This document shows, in pieces, positions 29,925 through 39,155 of a DNA stretch of 64,000 bases. Origin of the DNA: Acidobacteriota bacterium (lineage in GTDB: Bacteria; Acidobacteriota; Aminicenantia; Aminicenantales; Saccharicenantaceae); NCBI GenBank assembly GCA_039683095.1, contig JBDKSB010000012.1:838293-902292 (forward strand), given 5' to 3'. Positions within the stretch are counted from its first letter, which is position 1; each line of letters begins with the position of its first letter. The translations under genes were made by a program, and so were the position numbers. The notes under the pieces are model-generated. The model was not told the origin of the DNA and made no database searches. It saw only the letters and a program-made list of their open reading frames with translations.

Positions 29925-32708
29925 TTGAAGAGATCATTGTTCGTCCTGACGATTTGCCTTCTCCTCGTCCCCCTGTCCTTCTCCCAGTCCCGGGAGACCG
30001 GCGCCATCCGGGGCGTCGTGACCGACGACCAGGGCGACCCGATGCCCGGCGTCAGCGTGACGCTTTCGAGCCCGAGCCTCATGGGCCTGCGGACCTTCAT
30101 CACCGACGCCAGGGGCGAGTACCGCTTCCCGGCCCTGCCGCCCGGCGAATACAAGGTCCAGTTCGAGCTCCAGGGCTTCAACCCGATCGTCCGCGAGTCC
30201 ATCCGGCTCACGACCACGACCACGCTGACGGTGGACGTTCAGATGAAGGCCGCGGCGGTCGCCGAGGAGGTCACGGTCGTGGCCAAGGTCCCGACCGTGG
30301 ACGTCAAGTCCACGGAAACGGCCTCGGTCACCCTGTCCGACGAGATCCTGCGCAACGTCCCCAACAACCAGTTCACCGCGGAGATCGTCAACATGGCCCC
30401 CGGCGTCACCAACAACGTCGCCTACGGCGGGTCGGAGAACACCGGCATCGCCTACTCCATGGACGGCGTCAACGTCGCCGACCCCGAGGCCGGCTCGGCC
30501 TGGGTCTTCTCGGACTACAACATCATCGAGGAGGCCAAGGTCATGGGCATCGGCCTGCCGGCCGAATACGGGAATTTCACCGGGGTCATCTTCAACCTGG
30601 TGACCAAGTCCGGCGGCAACTCCTTGTCCGGCCATTTCGAATTCGACTTCCAGGGCTACCAGGCGGACTCGAGCTTCTGGCAGGCCAATAACAACCAGGC
30701 CTACCTCGCCGACTTCCCCGGTCTGACCTCGCCGAGCTCGAAGCTCCTGGACGTCAACGCCCACGTCGGCGGGCCGATCGTCAAGGACAAGCTCTGGTTC
30801 TACATCGGCGGCCAGTTCTACCGGACCATGGAACGGCCGGCCGGCTTCCCCGACGACGTCGACTACAAGCAGCCGCGGCTTTTCGTCAAGCTGAGCGCGC
30901 AGCCGTCGCCGTCGCTGAACGTGAGCCTGGCCTTCCAGAGGACCAAGTATCAGGGCACGAACCGCGACGCCGCCGACTGGGTCCTGCCCGAGGCCACCGT
31001 CACCCAGGATTCCCCGGACTGGCTCATCGGCCTGACCCTGACCAAGATCCTCAGCGCCAGGACCTTCTTCGACCTCAAGACCAACTACTTCGAGGGCCGC
31101 TATTACCTCGATCCCACGCCGGGCACCACGGCCGTTTCCCATTATTCCCTCAACGACGACCGGCTGTCGGGCAGCTCCGGCTACTATTACTGGGCGGACC
31201 GGGCCCGCTTCGGCACCAACGCCAGCCTGACGCATTACGTGGAGGACTTCCTGGCCGGGTCCCACGAGTTCAAGTTCGGCGCCGAGTTCGAGCGCTCCAT
31301 GGCCCGGAGCCGCTACGGCTATACCGGCAGCGGCGGCGAGCTGGGGGACAACGTCAAGTACACCGACTACGTCGGCTACGCCTACAACCTCTCCGGCCAG
31401 CTAGCCTACTTCACCGGCCCCTATCTGGCCTATCAGTACGCCGGCTACGACGTGAACACGCGCTACACCCGGCTGGAGGTCTTCGCCCAGGATTCCTGGC
31501 AGGTCACGAAGCGGCTGAACATCAGCCTCGGCCTTCGCTTCAGCCAGAACTGGGGCGACGTCAAGGGCGTTTCCGGCGTCGTCTACAACACCCACCGCCT
31601 GGCGCCGCGCCTGGGGTTCACCTTCGACGTTCTGGGCGACAAGACCACCATCCTCAAGGCCCACTACGGCCAGTTCACCGAGGCCATGCTGACGTCCTAC
31701 CACGACCGGATGAACCCCGTCGCCAACTTCAGCCACAAGATCGGCTACATGTACGATCCCCTGACCGCGTCCTGGGACCTCTGGTACGACATCCCGCACG
31801 ATCCCTACACCATGGACCCGGACATCAAGCATCCGTACATGACCCAGTTCACGGTCGGGATCGAGCGCGAGCTGTTCAAGAACACCTCCCTGGGCGTGAC
31901 CTACATCAACCGGAGGTGGAACAACCTCATCGGCAAGTACGACACCCTGGGCGTCTACGAGCCCGCAACGGTCCATTCCGACGAGCTCGGCCGAGATTTC
32001 ACCGTCTACCAGCGGACCCTCGACACCCTCGACACCTACTCCTACATCATCACCAACCTGAAGCAGAGCCCCGACCTGCCCTACATCCTGGCGGACCCCT
32101 ACCGCAAGTACGAGGGCATCGAGGTCCTGTTCAACAAGCGCTTCTCCAACCGCTGGCAGCTGCTGGCGTCCTACGTCTACGGCCGGGCCACCGGGACGGT
32201 GGACAACTCCTTCGGCGAGGATGTCGGCGCCGCCTGGGCCGCCACCAAGAGCGACCCGAACATCTGGATCAACGCCGAGGGCCATCTGACCAACGATCCG
32301 ACCCACATGATCAAGATCCAGGGCACCTACATCCTGCCGCTCGACATCAGCCTGACCGGCTACTTCTGGGGCATCACCGGCAGCTCCTGGACGACGCGCA
32401 TACTGACCGACTGGTTCAACCAGGGGCAGATCACGTTCTTCACCGAGGAGCGGGGCGACCATCACTATCCCATGCAGAAGATCCTCAACCTGCGCCTGGA
32501 GAAGGTCTTCACCCTGGCCCGGAAGTACCGCCTCGGCCTGATGTTCGACGTCTTCAACGTGTTCAACGACGACACCATCATGTCCTGGGGCACCCGGATC
32601 GGCTACGACTGGTTCACCGACGGCACGTATCCCTCGACCGACGGGCACCGGCTGCGCAGCATCAGCACGCCGAGGAACGCCCGCCTCGGCATCCGGTTCA
32701 TGTTCTAG
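29925..32708 (+). CDS. Oar-like TonB-dependent outer-membrane receptor (copy 1)
   Basis: 927 residues. A signal peptide (to SFSQ, about residue 20) is followed by a carboxypeptidase-regulatory-like domain (about 22-105: ETGAIRGVVTDDQGDPMPGVSVTL...LPPGEYKVQFELQGF). A TonB plug-like region (about 125-230) follows, then a 22-strand-type barrel ending in RLGIRFMF with a C-terminal Phe. No TonB box is obvious. Known Oar-type proteins are outer-membrane transporters or adhesion and secretion factors. The start is TTG 29925 with AAAGGAGG upstream. It is a close paralogue of the gene at 33000 and is followed by its own terminator. Confidence 0.88.
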   Translation: MKRSLFVLTICLLLVPLSFSQSRETGAIRGVVTDDQGDPMPGVSVTLSSPSLMGLRTFITDARGEYRFPALPPGEYKVQFELQGFNPIVRESIRLTTTTTLTVDVQMKAAAVAEEVTVVAKVPTVDVKSTETASVTLSDEILRNVPNNQFTAEIVNMAPGVTNNVAYGGSENTGIAYSMDGVNVADPEAGSAWVFSDYNIIEEAKVMGIGLPAEYGNFTGVIFNLVTKSGGNSLSGHFEFDFQGYQADSSFWQANNNQAYLADFPGLTSPSSKLLDVNAHVGGPIVKDKLWFYIGGQFYRTMERPAGFPDDVDYKQPRLFVKLSAQPSPSLNVSLAFQRTKYQGTNRDAADWVLPEATVTQDSPDWLIGLTLTKILSARTFFDLKTNYFEGRYYLDPTPGTTAVSHYSLNDDRLSGSSGYYYWADRARFGTNASLTHYVEDFLAGSHEFKFGAEFERSMARSRYGYTGSGGELGDNVKYTDYVGYAYNLSGQLAYFTGPYLAYQYAGYDVNTRYTRLEVFAQDSWQVTKRLNISLGLRFSQNWGDVKGVSGVVYNTHRLAPRLGFTFDVLGDKTTILKAHYGQFTEAMLTSYHDRMNPVANFSHKIGYMYDPLTASWDLWYDIPHDPYTMDPDIKHPYMTQFTVGIERELFKNTSLGVTYINRRWNNLIGKYDTLGVYEPATVHSDELGRDFTVYQRTLDTLDTYSYIITNLKQSPDLPYILADPYRKYEGIEVLFNKRFSNRWQLLASYVYGRATGTVDNSFGEDVGAAWAATKSDPNIWINAEGHLTNDPTHMIKIQGTYILPLDISLTGYFWGITGSSWTTRILTDWFNQGQITFFTEERGDHHYPMQKILNLRLEKVFTLARKYRLGLMFDVFNVFNDDTIMSWGTRIGYDWFTDGTYPSTDGHRLRSISTPRNARLGIRFMF

Positions 32709-32730
32709 CTCCCCGCCGCGCGCCTGCGCC

Positions 32731-32766
32731 AGCCCCGGAAGGCCGCCCTTCCGGGGCTCTTTTTTA
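32731..32766 (+). terminator. Rho-independent terminator after Oar-like receptor 1
   Basis: 12-bp stem AGCCCCGGAAGG (32731-32742) with CCTTCCGGGGCT (32747-32758), a 4-base loop, then a T run. The stem is identical to that of the terminator after receptor 2. Confidence 0.93.
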
Positions 32767-32784
32767 TTAAGAAACCCCTTGCAG

Positions 32785-32810
32785 TTATCCTAATTCTTGG
32801 ATAATATCCA
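32785..32810. promoter_or_regulatory. Overlapping inverted repeats upstream of the sigma-54 promoter (candidate activator site)
   Basis: TTATCC (32785-32790) pairs with GGATAA (32799-32804), and TGGATA (32798-32803) pairs with TATCCA (32805-32810) around one base. GGAT/ATCC half-sites thus recur, with one more GGATT at 32818-32822, in an AT-rich stretch 77-100 bases upstream of the -24 element. This arrangement is typical of enhancer-binding-protein sites, but none is identified. Confidence 0.45.
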
Positions 32811-32884
32811 TTATGTTGGATTAGTAAGTAACCATTTATTAGTCTATTTCGTCTATTCTAGCGCCGGATAGGTGAAAGGGCCGA

Positions 32885-32902
32885 CTGGCATGGAATTTGC
32901 TT
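32885..32902 (+). promoter_or_regulatory. Sigma-54 (RpoN) promoter of Oar-like receptor 2
   Basis: CTGGCATGGAATTTGCTT has GG (32887-32888), ten bases, then GC (32899-32900), close to the consensus. The expected start is near 32911, leaving a leader of about 90 bases before TTG 33000. It resembles the element at 25388, sharing TGGCATG and TTGCT. Confidence 0.78.
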
Positions 32903-32999
32903 GCTCTCACGTTCATGAGTGATCGCAAGGAAAGCGCTGCGCCCCGTCGTCTCCGTAGCTCATCGGCAATGCCCCCTAGGAATTCATAAGGAGGAATTT

Positions 33000-35750
33000 T
33001 TGAAGAACAAACTGATCGCCATCTTCGCCCTGACCCTCCTTCTCGCTCCCGTCGCCTTCTCCCAATCCCGGGAGACGGGCGCCATCCGCGGCGTCGTGTC
33101 CGAAGAATCGGGCGCCCCGCTGCCCGGCGTCAACGTGACGCTCTCGGGCGGCAACCTCATGGGCACCCGGACCTACGTGACCGACGCCAACGGCGAGTAC
33201 CGCTTCCCCGCCCTGCCGCCCGGCGAATACCAGGTCAAGGCCGAGCTCCAGGGATTCGGGACGGTCATCCGCGAGAAGATCCGTCTGACGACGACGTCCA
33301 CCCTGGCCGTCGACATCCAGCTGAAGCCGTCGGCCTTGGCCGAAGAGGTCACGGTCATCGGCCAGTCGCCGACGGTCGACGTCAAGTCGACGGAGACCGC
33401 GTCCGTCACGCTGTCGAACGAGATCCTGCGGAACATCCCCTACAGCCAGTTCACCTCGGACATCGTCAACATGGCCCCCGGCGTCAACAATGACAGCGCC
33501 TACGGCGCCTCGTCCGGGACGGGCGTCGCCTACACGATGGACGGCGTCGGCGTCGGCGACCCCGACGCCGGCTCGGCCTGGGTCTTCCTCGATCACAACA
33601 TCGTCGAGGAAGCCAAGGTCATGGGCGTCGGCCTGCCGGCCGAGTACGGCAACTTCACCGGCGTCATCTTCAACCTGGTGACCAAGTCCGGCGGCAACGA
33701 CTTCGCCGGGCACGTCGAGTTCAACCGCCAGATGTCGGGGTCCAAGTTCTGGCAGGCCAACAACAACGCCGCCTACCTCGGGGACTTCCCCGGCCTGACC
33801 GCGCCGAGCTCGAACCTCTTCGACATCAACGTCCATCTCGGCGGACCGATCGTCAAGGACAAGCTCTGGTTCTACGTCGGCGGCCAGTACTACCGGACCA
33901 AGGACCGCCCGACCGGGTTCCCCGAGGACGTCGACTACAAGCAGCCCCGCGGTTTCATCAAGCTGACGAGCCAGATCACCCCCTCCCTGAACATCAACGT
34001 CTCCCTCGAGATGGACAACTACAAGGGCGTCAACCGCGACTCCGCCTCGAATGTCGACGCCGACGCCACGGTCAGCCAGGAATCGCCCGAGAAGGTCGGC
34101 AACTTCAGCCTGACCCAGATCTTCAGCCCGACGACCTTCTTCGACCTCAAGGGCGCCTTCTTCCACGGCTATTACTACCTCGAGCCGGAAACGGGCCGCG
34201 ACACCTACATGCACTTCGACTATGCCGACAACCGGCGCCATGACAGCGCCGGCTACTACTACCTCGCCGACCGGTCGCGCTACCAGGCCAACGCCAGCCT
34301 GACCCACTACGTCGAGGATTTCATCGCCGGCTCGCACGATTTCAAGTTCGGCGCCGAGATCGAGCGCTCCTTCGTCCGCAGCCGCTACGGCTATACCGGC
34401 ACCGGCGGCGCCCTCGGCAACGCCGTCGAGTACTACGACTACACGGACTACGTATACGCCGGCGTCTCCAACTACCTCGCCTACCAGTACGGCGGCTACG
34501 ACAACAACACTCGCTACACCCGCCTCGAGGGCTTCGTCCAGGATTCCTGGCAGGTCACCAAAAGGCTCAACATCAGCCTGGGCCTCCGCCTGAGCCAGTA
34601 TTGGGGCCAGGTCAAGAACGTCAGCGGCAACGTCTACACGGCCAGCCGCATCTCGCCGCGCCTCGGCTTCACCTTCGACGTGCTCGGCGACAAGACCACC
34701 ATCTTCAAGGCCCATTACGGCCAGTTCGCCGAGGCCATGAACGCCAGCTACCACGACCACATGAACCCCGCCTCGGCCTACCAGGACAAGGTCAGCTATT
34801 ACTGGGACTATATTGATGCGAGCTGGGTAGAGTTCGAGCGCGTCGTCCACGAGAACCTCTACTCCATGGATCCGGACATCAAGCACCCGTACATGGAGCA
34901 GATCACGTTCGGCCTCGAGCGCGAGCTGTTCAAGGACGCGTCCCTGAGCGTCACCTACATCCATCGCAACTGGAAGAACACGATCGGTCCGGTCGACCGC
35001 GCCGCCGACTATACGGAGTACGCGGTCACGGTCCCGGGCTACGGCAACTACACGATCTACCAGCGGACCGCCGAGACTGTCAGCACCTTCAACTACCTGA
35101 TCACGAATTACAAGGCCGGCGACAACTGGATCCTGGCCGATCCGTACCGCAAGTACGACGGCCTCGAGATCCTCTTCAACAAGCGCTTTTCCAACCGCTG
35201 GCAGCTGGTCGCCTCCTACGTCCTGTCGAAGACCCACGGCACGATCGACAACGGCCAGGCCGACGACATCAACTACGGCGGCGGCACCAATGATCCGAAC
35301 TTCTACATCAACGCCGACGGCCACGCGACCTACGACCCGACGCACATGATCAAGGTCCAGGCTTCGTACCTCATCCCGGTCATCGACCTGAGCGTCAACG
35401 CCTACTTCCGCGGCATCACCGGGAACGCCTGGACGGCCCGCTACCGCACCGCGCGCCTGAACCAGGGCCGGGTCACCTTCTTCCTCGAGCCGCGCGGCAG
35501 CGAGCACTATCCCATGGACACGGAATTGGACATCCGGCTCGAGAAGATCTTCACCATCGCCAAGAAGTACCGCCTTGGCGTGCTGTTCGACGTCTTCAAC
35601 GTCTTCAACGCCGACGCGGTCACGTCCTGGGGGACGCGCGTCGATTACGACTGGTACACCGACGGCACGTATCCCTCGACGAGCGGGCACGAGCTCTACG
35701 GCATCGTCAATCCCCGCCAGGCCCGCATCGGCGTCCGTCTCATCTTCTAA
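33000..35750 (+). CDS. Oar-like TonB-dependent outer-membrane receptor (copy 2)
   Basis: 916 residues. A signal peptide (to AFSQ) leads to a carboxypeptidase-regulatory-like domain (ETGAIRGVVSEESGAPLPGVNVTL), a plug-like region and a barrel ending RIGVRLIF. The architecture and most motifs match the upstream paralogue (EYRFPALPPGEY, VDVKSTETASVTLS, MGVGLPAEYGNFTGVIFNL, DVFNVFN). The start is TTG 33000 with AGGAGG upstream; longer frames run into the promoter. It is transcribed from a sigma-54 promoter, unlike copy 1, and ends in a terminator with the same stem. Confidence 0.88.
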   Translation: MKNKLIAIFALTLLLAPVAFSQSRETGAIRGVVSEESGAPLPGVNVTLSGGNLMGTRTYVTDANGEYRFPALPPGEYQVKAELQGFGTVIREKIRLTTTSTLAVDIQLKPSALAEEVTVIGQSPTVDVKSTETASVTLSNEILRNIPYSQFTSDIVNMAPGVNNDSAYGASSGTGVAYTMDGVGVGDPDAGSAWVFLDHNIVEEAKVMGVGLPAEYGNFTGVIFNLVTKSGGNDFAGHVEFNRQMSGSKFWQANNNAAYLGDFPGLTAPSSNLFDINVHLGGPIVKDKLWFYVGGQYYRTKDRPTGFPEDVDYKQPRGFIKLTSQITPSLNINVSLEMDNYKGVNRDSASNVDADATVSQESPEKVGNFSLTQIFSPTTFFDLKGAFFHGYYYLEPETGRDTYMHFDYADNRRHDSAGYYYLADRSRYQANASLTHYVEDFIAGSHDFKFGAEIERSFVRSRYGYTGTGGALGNAVEYYDYTDYVYAGVSNYLAYQYGGYDNNTRYTRLEGFVQDSWQVTKRLNISLGLRLSQYWGQVKNVSGNVYTASRISPRLGFTFDVLGDKTTIFKAHYGQFAEAMNASYHDHMNPASAYQDKVSYYWDYIDASWVEFERVVHENLYSMDPDIKHPYMEQITFGLERELFKDASLSVTYIHRNWKNTIGPVDRAADYTEYAVTVPGYGNYTIYQRTAETVSTFNYLITNYKAGDNWILADPYRKYDGLEILFNKRFSNRWQLVASYVLSKTHGTIDNGQADDINYGGGTNDPNFYINADGHATYDPTHMIKVQASYLIPVIDLSVNAYFRGITGNAWTARYRTARLNQGRVTFFLEPRGSEHYPMDTELDIRLEKIFTIAKKYRLGVLFDVFNVFNADAVTSWGTRVDYDWYTDGTYPSTSGHELYGIVNPRQARIGVRLIF

Positions 35751-35775
35751 GGCTCCATCTCTCCGCGCACGCCCG

Positions 35776-35812
35776 AGCCCCGGAAGGCCTTCCTTCCGGG
35801 GCTCTTTTTTTT
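35776..35812 (+). terminator. Rho-independent terminator after Oar-like receptor 2
   Basis: Stem AGCCCCGGAAGG (35776-35787) with CCTTCCGGGGCT (35792-35803), a CCTT loop, then eight T bases. The stem is the same as that of the terminator at 32731. Confidence 0.93.
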
Positions 35813-35863
35813 CGGGCCGCCGCCGTTACCGGCGGCCGGCCTTTTTTGGTAAGATAGACGGCG

Positions 35864-38215
35864 ATGACCGAACGGATGAAGGCGAAGAAGAAGAGGCCGC
35901 TTTGGCCCGCCGCGGCGGTCCTGCTGGCCGGGGCCGGTCTGGCGGCCTTTTTCCTGCTGCGCCCGCGGGCCGCGGATTTCGCCGGGCTGCGGGACGGCAG
36001 GGACTTCAGCGTCATCCTGATCACGGTGGACACCCTGCGGGCCGACAAGGTCGGCTGCTACGGCAATCCCGGCGTCCGGACGCCGGCGATCGACGGCTTC
36101 GCCGCCCGGGGCGTCCGCTTCGCCGGCTGCATCTCCCAGACGCCCCTGACCCTGCCGTCCCACACGACCATCATGACCGGCACCCTGCCGCCCTATCACG
36201 GCGTCCGCGACAACGGCGGTTTCGTCGTCCCCTCGGAGCTCGAGACCATGGCCGAGGCGTTCAAGCGGAAGGGCTACGACACCGCGGCCTTCGTCGCCGC
36301 CTATGTCGTCGATTCCAAGTGGGGCCTGAACCAGGGCTTCGACACCTACTTCGACAAGTTCGACTTGAGCCGCTTCGAGCGCATCTCGCTTGGCGAGGTC
36401 CAGCGGCCGGCCAACGAGGTCCTGGACGAGGCCCTGGGCTGGCTCGACAAGAAGAAGGACGGCAAGTTCTTCGCCTGGATCCACCTCTACGACCCGCACA
36501 CGCCCTACGAGCCGCCCGAGCCGTTCAAGTCCGAATACGGCCAGAACCCTTACCTCGGTGAGATCGCCTTCGCCGACAGCCAGCTGGCCCGCCTGAACGA
36601 TTTCATCGACCGGGCGGGGCTGCGGGACCGCCTTTTCCTCGTCCTGGCCGGCGACCACGGCGAGAGCCTGGGCGAGCACCGGGAGAGCAGCCACGGCTTC
36701 TTCCTATACCAGGGCGCATTGCACGTCCCGCTCATCGTCGTCACGCCGTTCAAGCCCCTCCAGGGTGTCGTCGCCAACGGGACGGTCGGCCTGGTCGACG
36801 TCATGCCGACGATCTGCGACATGGCCGGCCTGCCCGTGCCAGCGGCGGTCCAGGGCCGGAGCCTGGTCCCCGATCTCTTCCGCCCCGGCGCCGCGGCCGG
36901 CCGCCTGGCCTATTCGGAGACCTATTACCCCCGCTATCACTACGGCTGGTCCGAGCTCCGGAGCGTCCAGGACGGCCGGTACAAACTCATCCTGGCCCCG
37001 GTGCCCGAGCTCTACGATCTCGAGGCCGACCCGCGCGAACAGAAGAACCTCGTCTACATCGAGAAGAGGGTCTACGAAGACCTCTCGGCCAGGGCCAGGG
37101 CCATGATGGCCGAGGCCGGCCGGAACGGCCTGGAGGTCGATCTCAAGAAGGTCGACGAGGAGACCCGGGAGAAGCTGGCCGCCCTCGGCTACATCGGCTC
37201 GTTCACCGACTCGTCGAAGCTCCAGGGCCGGAAGCTGGCCGACCCCAAGGACAAGATCGGCATCTTCAACGAGCTGTCCCGGGCCCGCGAGGACGGCCTG
37301 GCCGGCGATCCCGACCGTGCCATCGCGGCCATCCGGGCCATCATCGCCGAGGACCCGGCCATCGGCGACGCCCATTTCGGCCTGGGCAACGTACTCTTCA
37401 AGGCCCGGCGCTTCCCCGAGGCCCTGGAGGCCTTCTCCAAGGCCCTTGACCTCAAGCCCGACGACTCGTTCGCCGCCATCAACGTGGCCAACTGCTATCA
37501 GGCCATGGGCCGCTACGACGAGGCCGAGAAGTTCGTCCTCGACTACGTCGCCCGCGGCTTCGAGGACTCCCAGCTCTACTTCCTGCTCGGCAACATCAAG
37601 GTCCACCACGGCCAGCCTGACAAGGCCATCCCCTATTTCGAGAAGTGCCTGGCGGTCAACCCGATGTCGGCCTCGGCCTACAACGCGCTGGGGGCGGTCT
37701 ACCTCACGCTCGACGGCCCGGGCGACCTGGAGCGGGCCGACCGGGCCTTCGCCTCCGCCGCGGCCATCAACCCGGCCTTGACCAGCCTGCGTTACAACAC
37801 GGCCCAGGTCCGCGAGAAGCAGGGCCGGCTGGAGGAGGCCGCCGCCCTCTACGGCCAGGAGATCCAGGACACGCCCAAGAGCTACAAGGCCCTCTACAAC
37901 CTGTCCCGGGTCTATCGCCAGATGGGCCGGGAGGAAGAGGAGCTCCGGACGCTGCGGCGGACGATGGAGGTCGAGCCGGATTTCCCGCTGGCCTATTTCC
38001 ACGCCGCCCGCATCCTGCTCCGGCGCGGCGGGGATTACCACGAGGCCATCGCCCTGGCCCTGAAGGGCATCGAGCTGCGGCCGGCCCCGGCCGAGCTGCC
38101 GCTCGGCTACTTCCTCCTGGCGGATCTCTACAACCGCGTCGGCGACGACGCCCGTTCGGCGGAGAACGCCAGAAAAGGACAGGCGGCCGCGGCCGCCGCG
38201 GCCAGCCGGAAGTAA
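35864..38215 (+). CDS. Membrane-anchored sulfatase-fold hydrolase/transferase fused to TPR repeats
   Basis: 783 residues. One membrane helix near 15-32 anchors it, probably facing the periplasm. An alkaline-phosphatase/sulfatase fold covers about 48-410: VILITVDTLRADKVGCYG with a metal Asp, and LVLAGDHGESLGEH with metal Asp/His. At the nucleophile position the motif is T96-L-P-S-H, with Thr instead of the Cys/Ser of sulfatases (CxPxR). About nine TPR units fill 430-770. The Thr suggests a phospho- or phosphoglycerol-type transferase or hydrolase rather than a formylglycine sulfatase. It lies between the receptors and the second GWxTD operon. Confidence 0.87.
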   Translation: MTERMKAKKKRPLWPAAAVLLAGAGLAAFFLLRPRAADFAGLRDGRDFSVILITVDTLRADKVGCYGNPGVRTPAIDGFAARGVRFAGCISQTPLTLPSHTTIMTGTLPPYHGVRDNGGFVVPSELETMAEAFKRKGYDTAAFVAAYVVDSKWGLNQGFDTYFDKFDLSRFERISLGEVQRPANEVLDEALGWLDKKKDGKFFAWIHLYDPHTPYEPPEPFKSEYGQNPYLGEIAFADSQLARLNDFIDRAGLRDRLFLVLAGDHGESLGEHRESSHGFFLYQGALHVPLIVVTPFKPLQGVVANGTVGLVDVMPTICDMAGLPVPAAVQGRSLVPDLFRPGAAAGRLAYSETYYPRYHYGWSELRSVQDGRYKLILAPVPELYDLEADPREQKNLVYIEKRVYEDLSARARAMMAEAGRNGLEVDLKKVDEETREKLAALGYIGSFTDSSKLQGRKLADPKDKIGIFNELSRAREDGLAGDPDRAIAAIRAIIAEDPAIGDAHFGLGNVLFKARRFPEALEAFSKALDLKPDDSFAAINVANCYQAMGRYDEAEKFVLDYVARGFEDSQLYFLLGNIKVHHGQPDKAIPYFEKCLAVNPMSASAYNALGAVYLTLDGPGDLERADRAFASAAAINPALTSLRYNTAQVREKQGRLEEAAALYGQEIQDTPKSYKALYNLSRVYRQMGREEEELRTLRRTMEVEPDFPLAYFHAARILLRRGGDYHEAIALALKGIELRPAPAELPLGYFLLADLYNRVGDDARSAENARKGQAAAAAAASRK

Positions 38216-38222
38216 GGCCTGA

Positions 38223-39155
38223 TCAGATCTGGAACTTCCGCTCGATGGCGGCCTTGCTGCCGTCGGTCGCGTTGGTGACGAGGGCGCTCAGCGTATAGGG
38301 GCCGGGCTTGAGCGGAGCGCTGGCCTCGACGGTGAAATCCCCGGCCAGGACCTCCTTCAGGCGGCTCTCCGGGATATCGAGGGGATAGCTCTTGGTGAAG
38401 GCCCAGGCTTCCCGGCCTTCGGTGTCGGAGACCTTCATCACGACCTCGAGGGTCGTCCGGAGTGACTGCCCCCCGGACTTCATCCAGATGCTTTTGTAAG
38501 GAACGGTCAGCACGAACCGGGCCGTCTCCTTGTCGGCGACCTGGATCGAGACCTCGAGCCCGGCGATGCTAGACGCGTAACGAACGCCGCCCGCCTGGGG
38601 CAGCCCTTCGCGCGGCAGGTTGAACTCCCGCTGGGCCTGGGTGATCACGGCGATCTGCCCGGCGCTGTCCGGGGAGATCTTGTAGTCGTCGTTCCAGTAC
38701 TCGTCGATGAAGACGATGGCGACCATGCCGTACCACCAGATCTCGGTGGGCAGGCCGTAGAACGTGACGCCACGCGGATAGGTGATGCGGGTGTCCGGGG
38801 GCCCGAGCGTGATGTAGACCCGGCCGCGGTCCTGGAGCCAGCCCGGGGCGCCGCCGCCGGAGAAGAGCCTGTTGGACCGCTCGATCCGGTTGTAGTACTC
38901 GATCTTGTACTCGTTCTCGGGGCTGACGGGGGTCGGGTCCCGCCGCTTCCAGAAGTCCTCGATGAACGGCTCCCGGGCCTCGGGAGCCAGGGCCAGGAAG
39001 GCCCGGCGCTCCTCCGGCGTGATCGTGTAGCGGACCTTGGAGATGAAATCCCGGCTCTTGGGATCGAGCTGCTTCAGGGCGCCCGACGAAGCGCAAGCGC
39101 CGGCAAGCAGCATCGTCCCCAGGGCCAGGGCCCAAACCCTGACTGAGACGGACAT
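38223..39155 (-). CDS. GWxTD domain lipoprotein
   Basis: 310 residues. The lipobox LAGAC (Cys21) marks a lipoprotein. The GWxTD-type domain covers about 30-180: VRYTITPEERRAFLALAPEAREPFIEDFWKRRDPTPVSPENEYKIEYYNRI, then GWLQD at 105-109, then RGRVYITLGPP. A beta-rich tail ends in a strand typical of the family (YTLSALVTNATDGSKAAIERKFQI). Its start overlaps the upstream GWxTD/TPR stop by one base, so the two are co-translated and may work as a pair on the envelope. The function is unknown. Confidence 0.85.
   Translation of the reverse strand: MSVSVRVWALALGTMLLAGACASSGALKQLDPKSRDFISKVRYTITPEERRAFLALAPEAREPFIEDFWKRRDPTPVSPENEYKIEYYNRIERSNRLFSGGGAPGWLQDRGRVYITLGPPDTRITYPRGVTFYGLPTEIWWYGMVAIVFIDEYWNDDYKISPDSAGQIAVITQAQREFNLPREGLPQAGGVRYASSIAGLEVSIQVADKETARFVLTVPYKSIWMKSGGQSLRTTLEVVMKVSDTEGREAWAFTKSYPLDIPESRLKEVLAGDFTVEASAPLKPGPYTLSALVTNATDGSKAAIERKFQI

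Noticed and set aside
32976-35690. ~900-codon open frame opposite Oar-like receptor 2
   Set aside because: Antisense to a protein with a clear signal peptide, regulatory domain and barrel; the translation has no recognisable domain.
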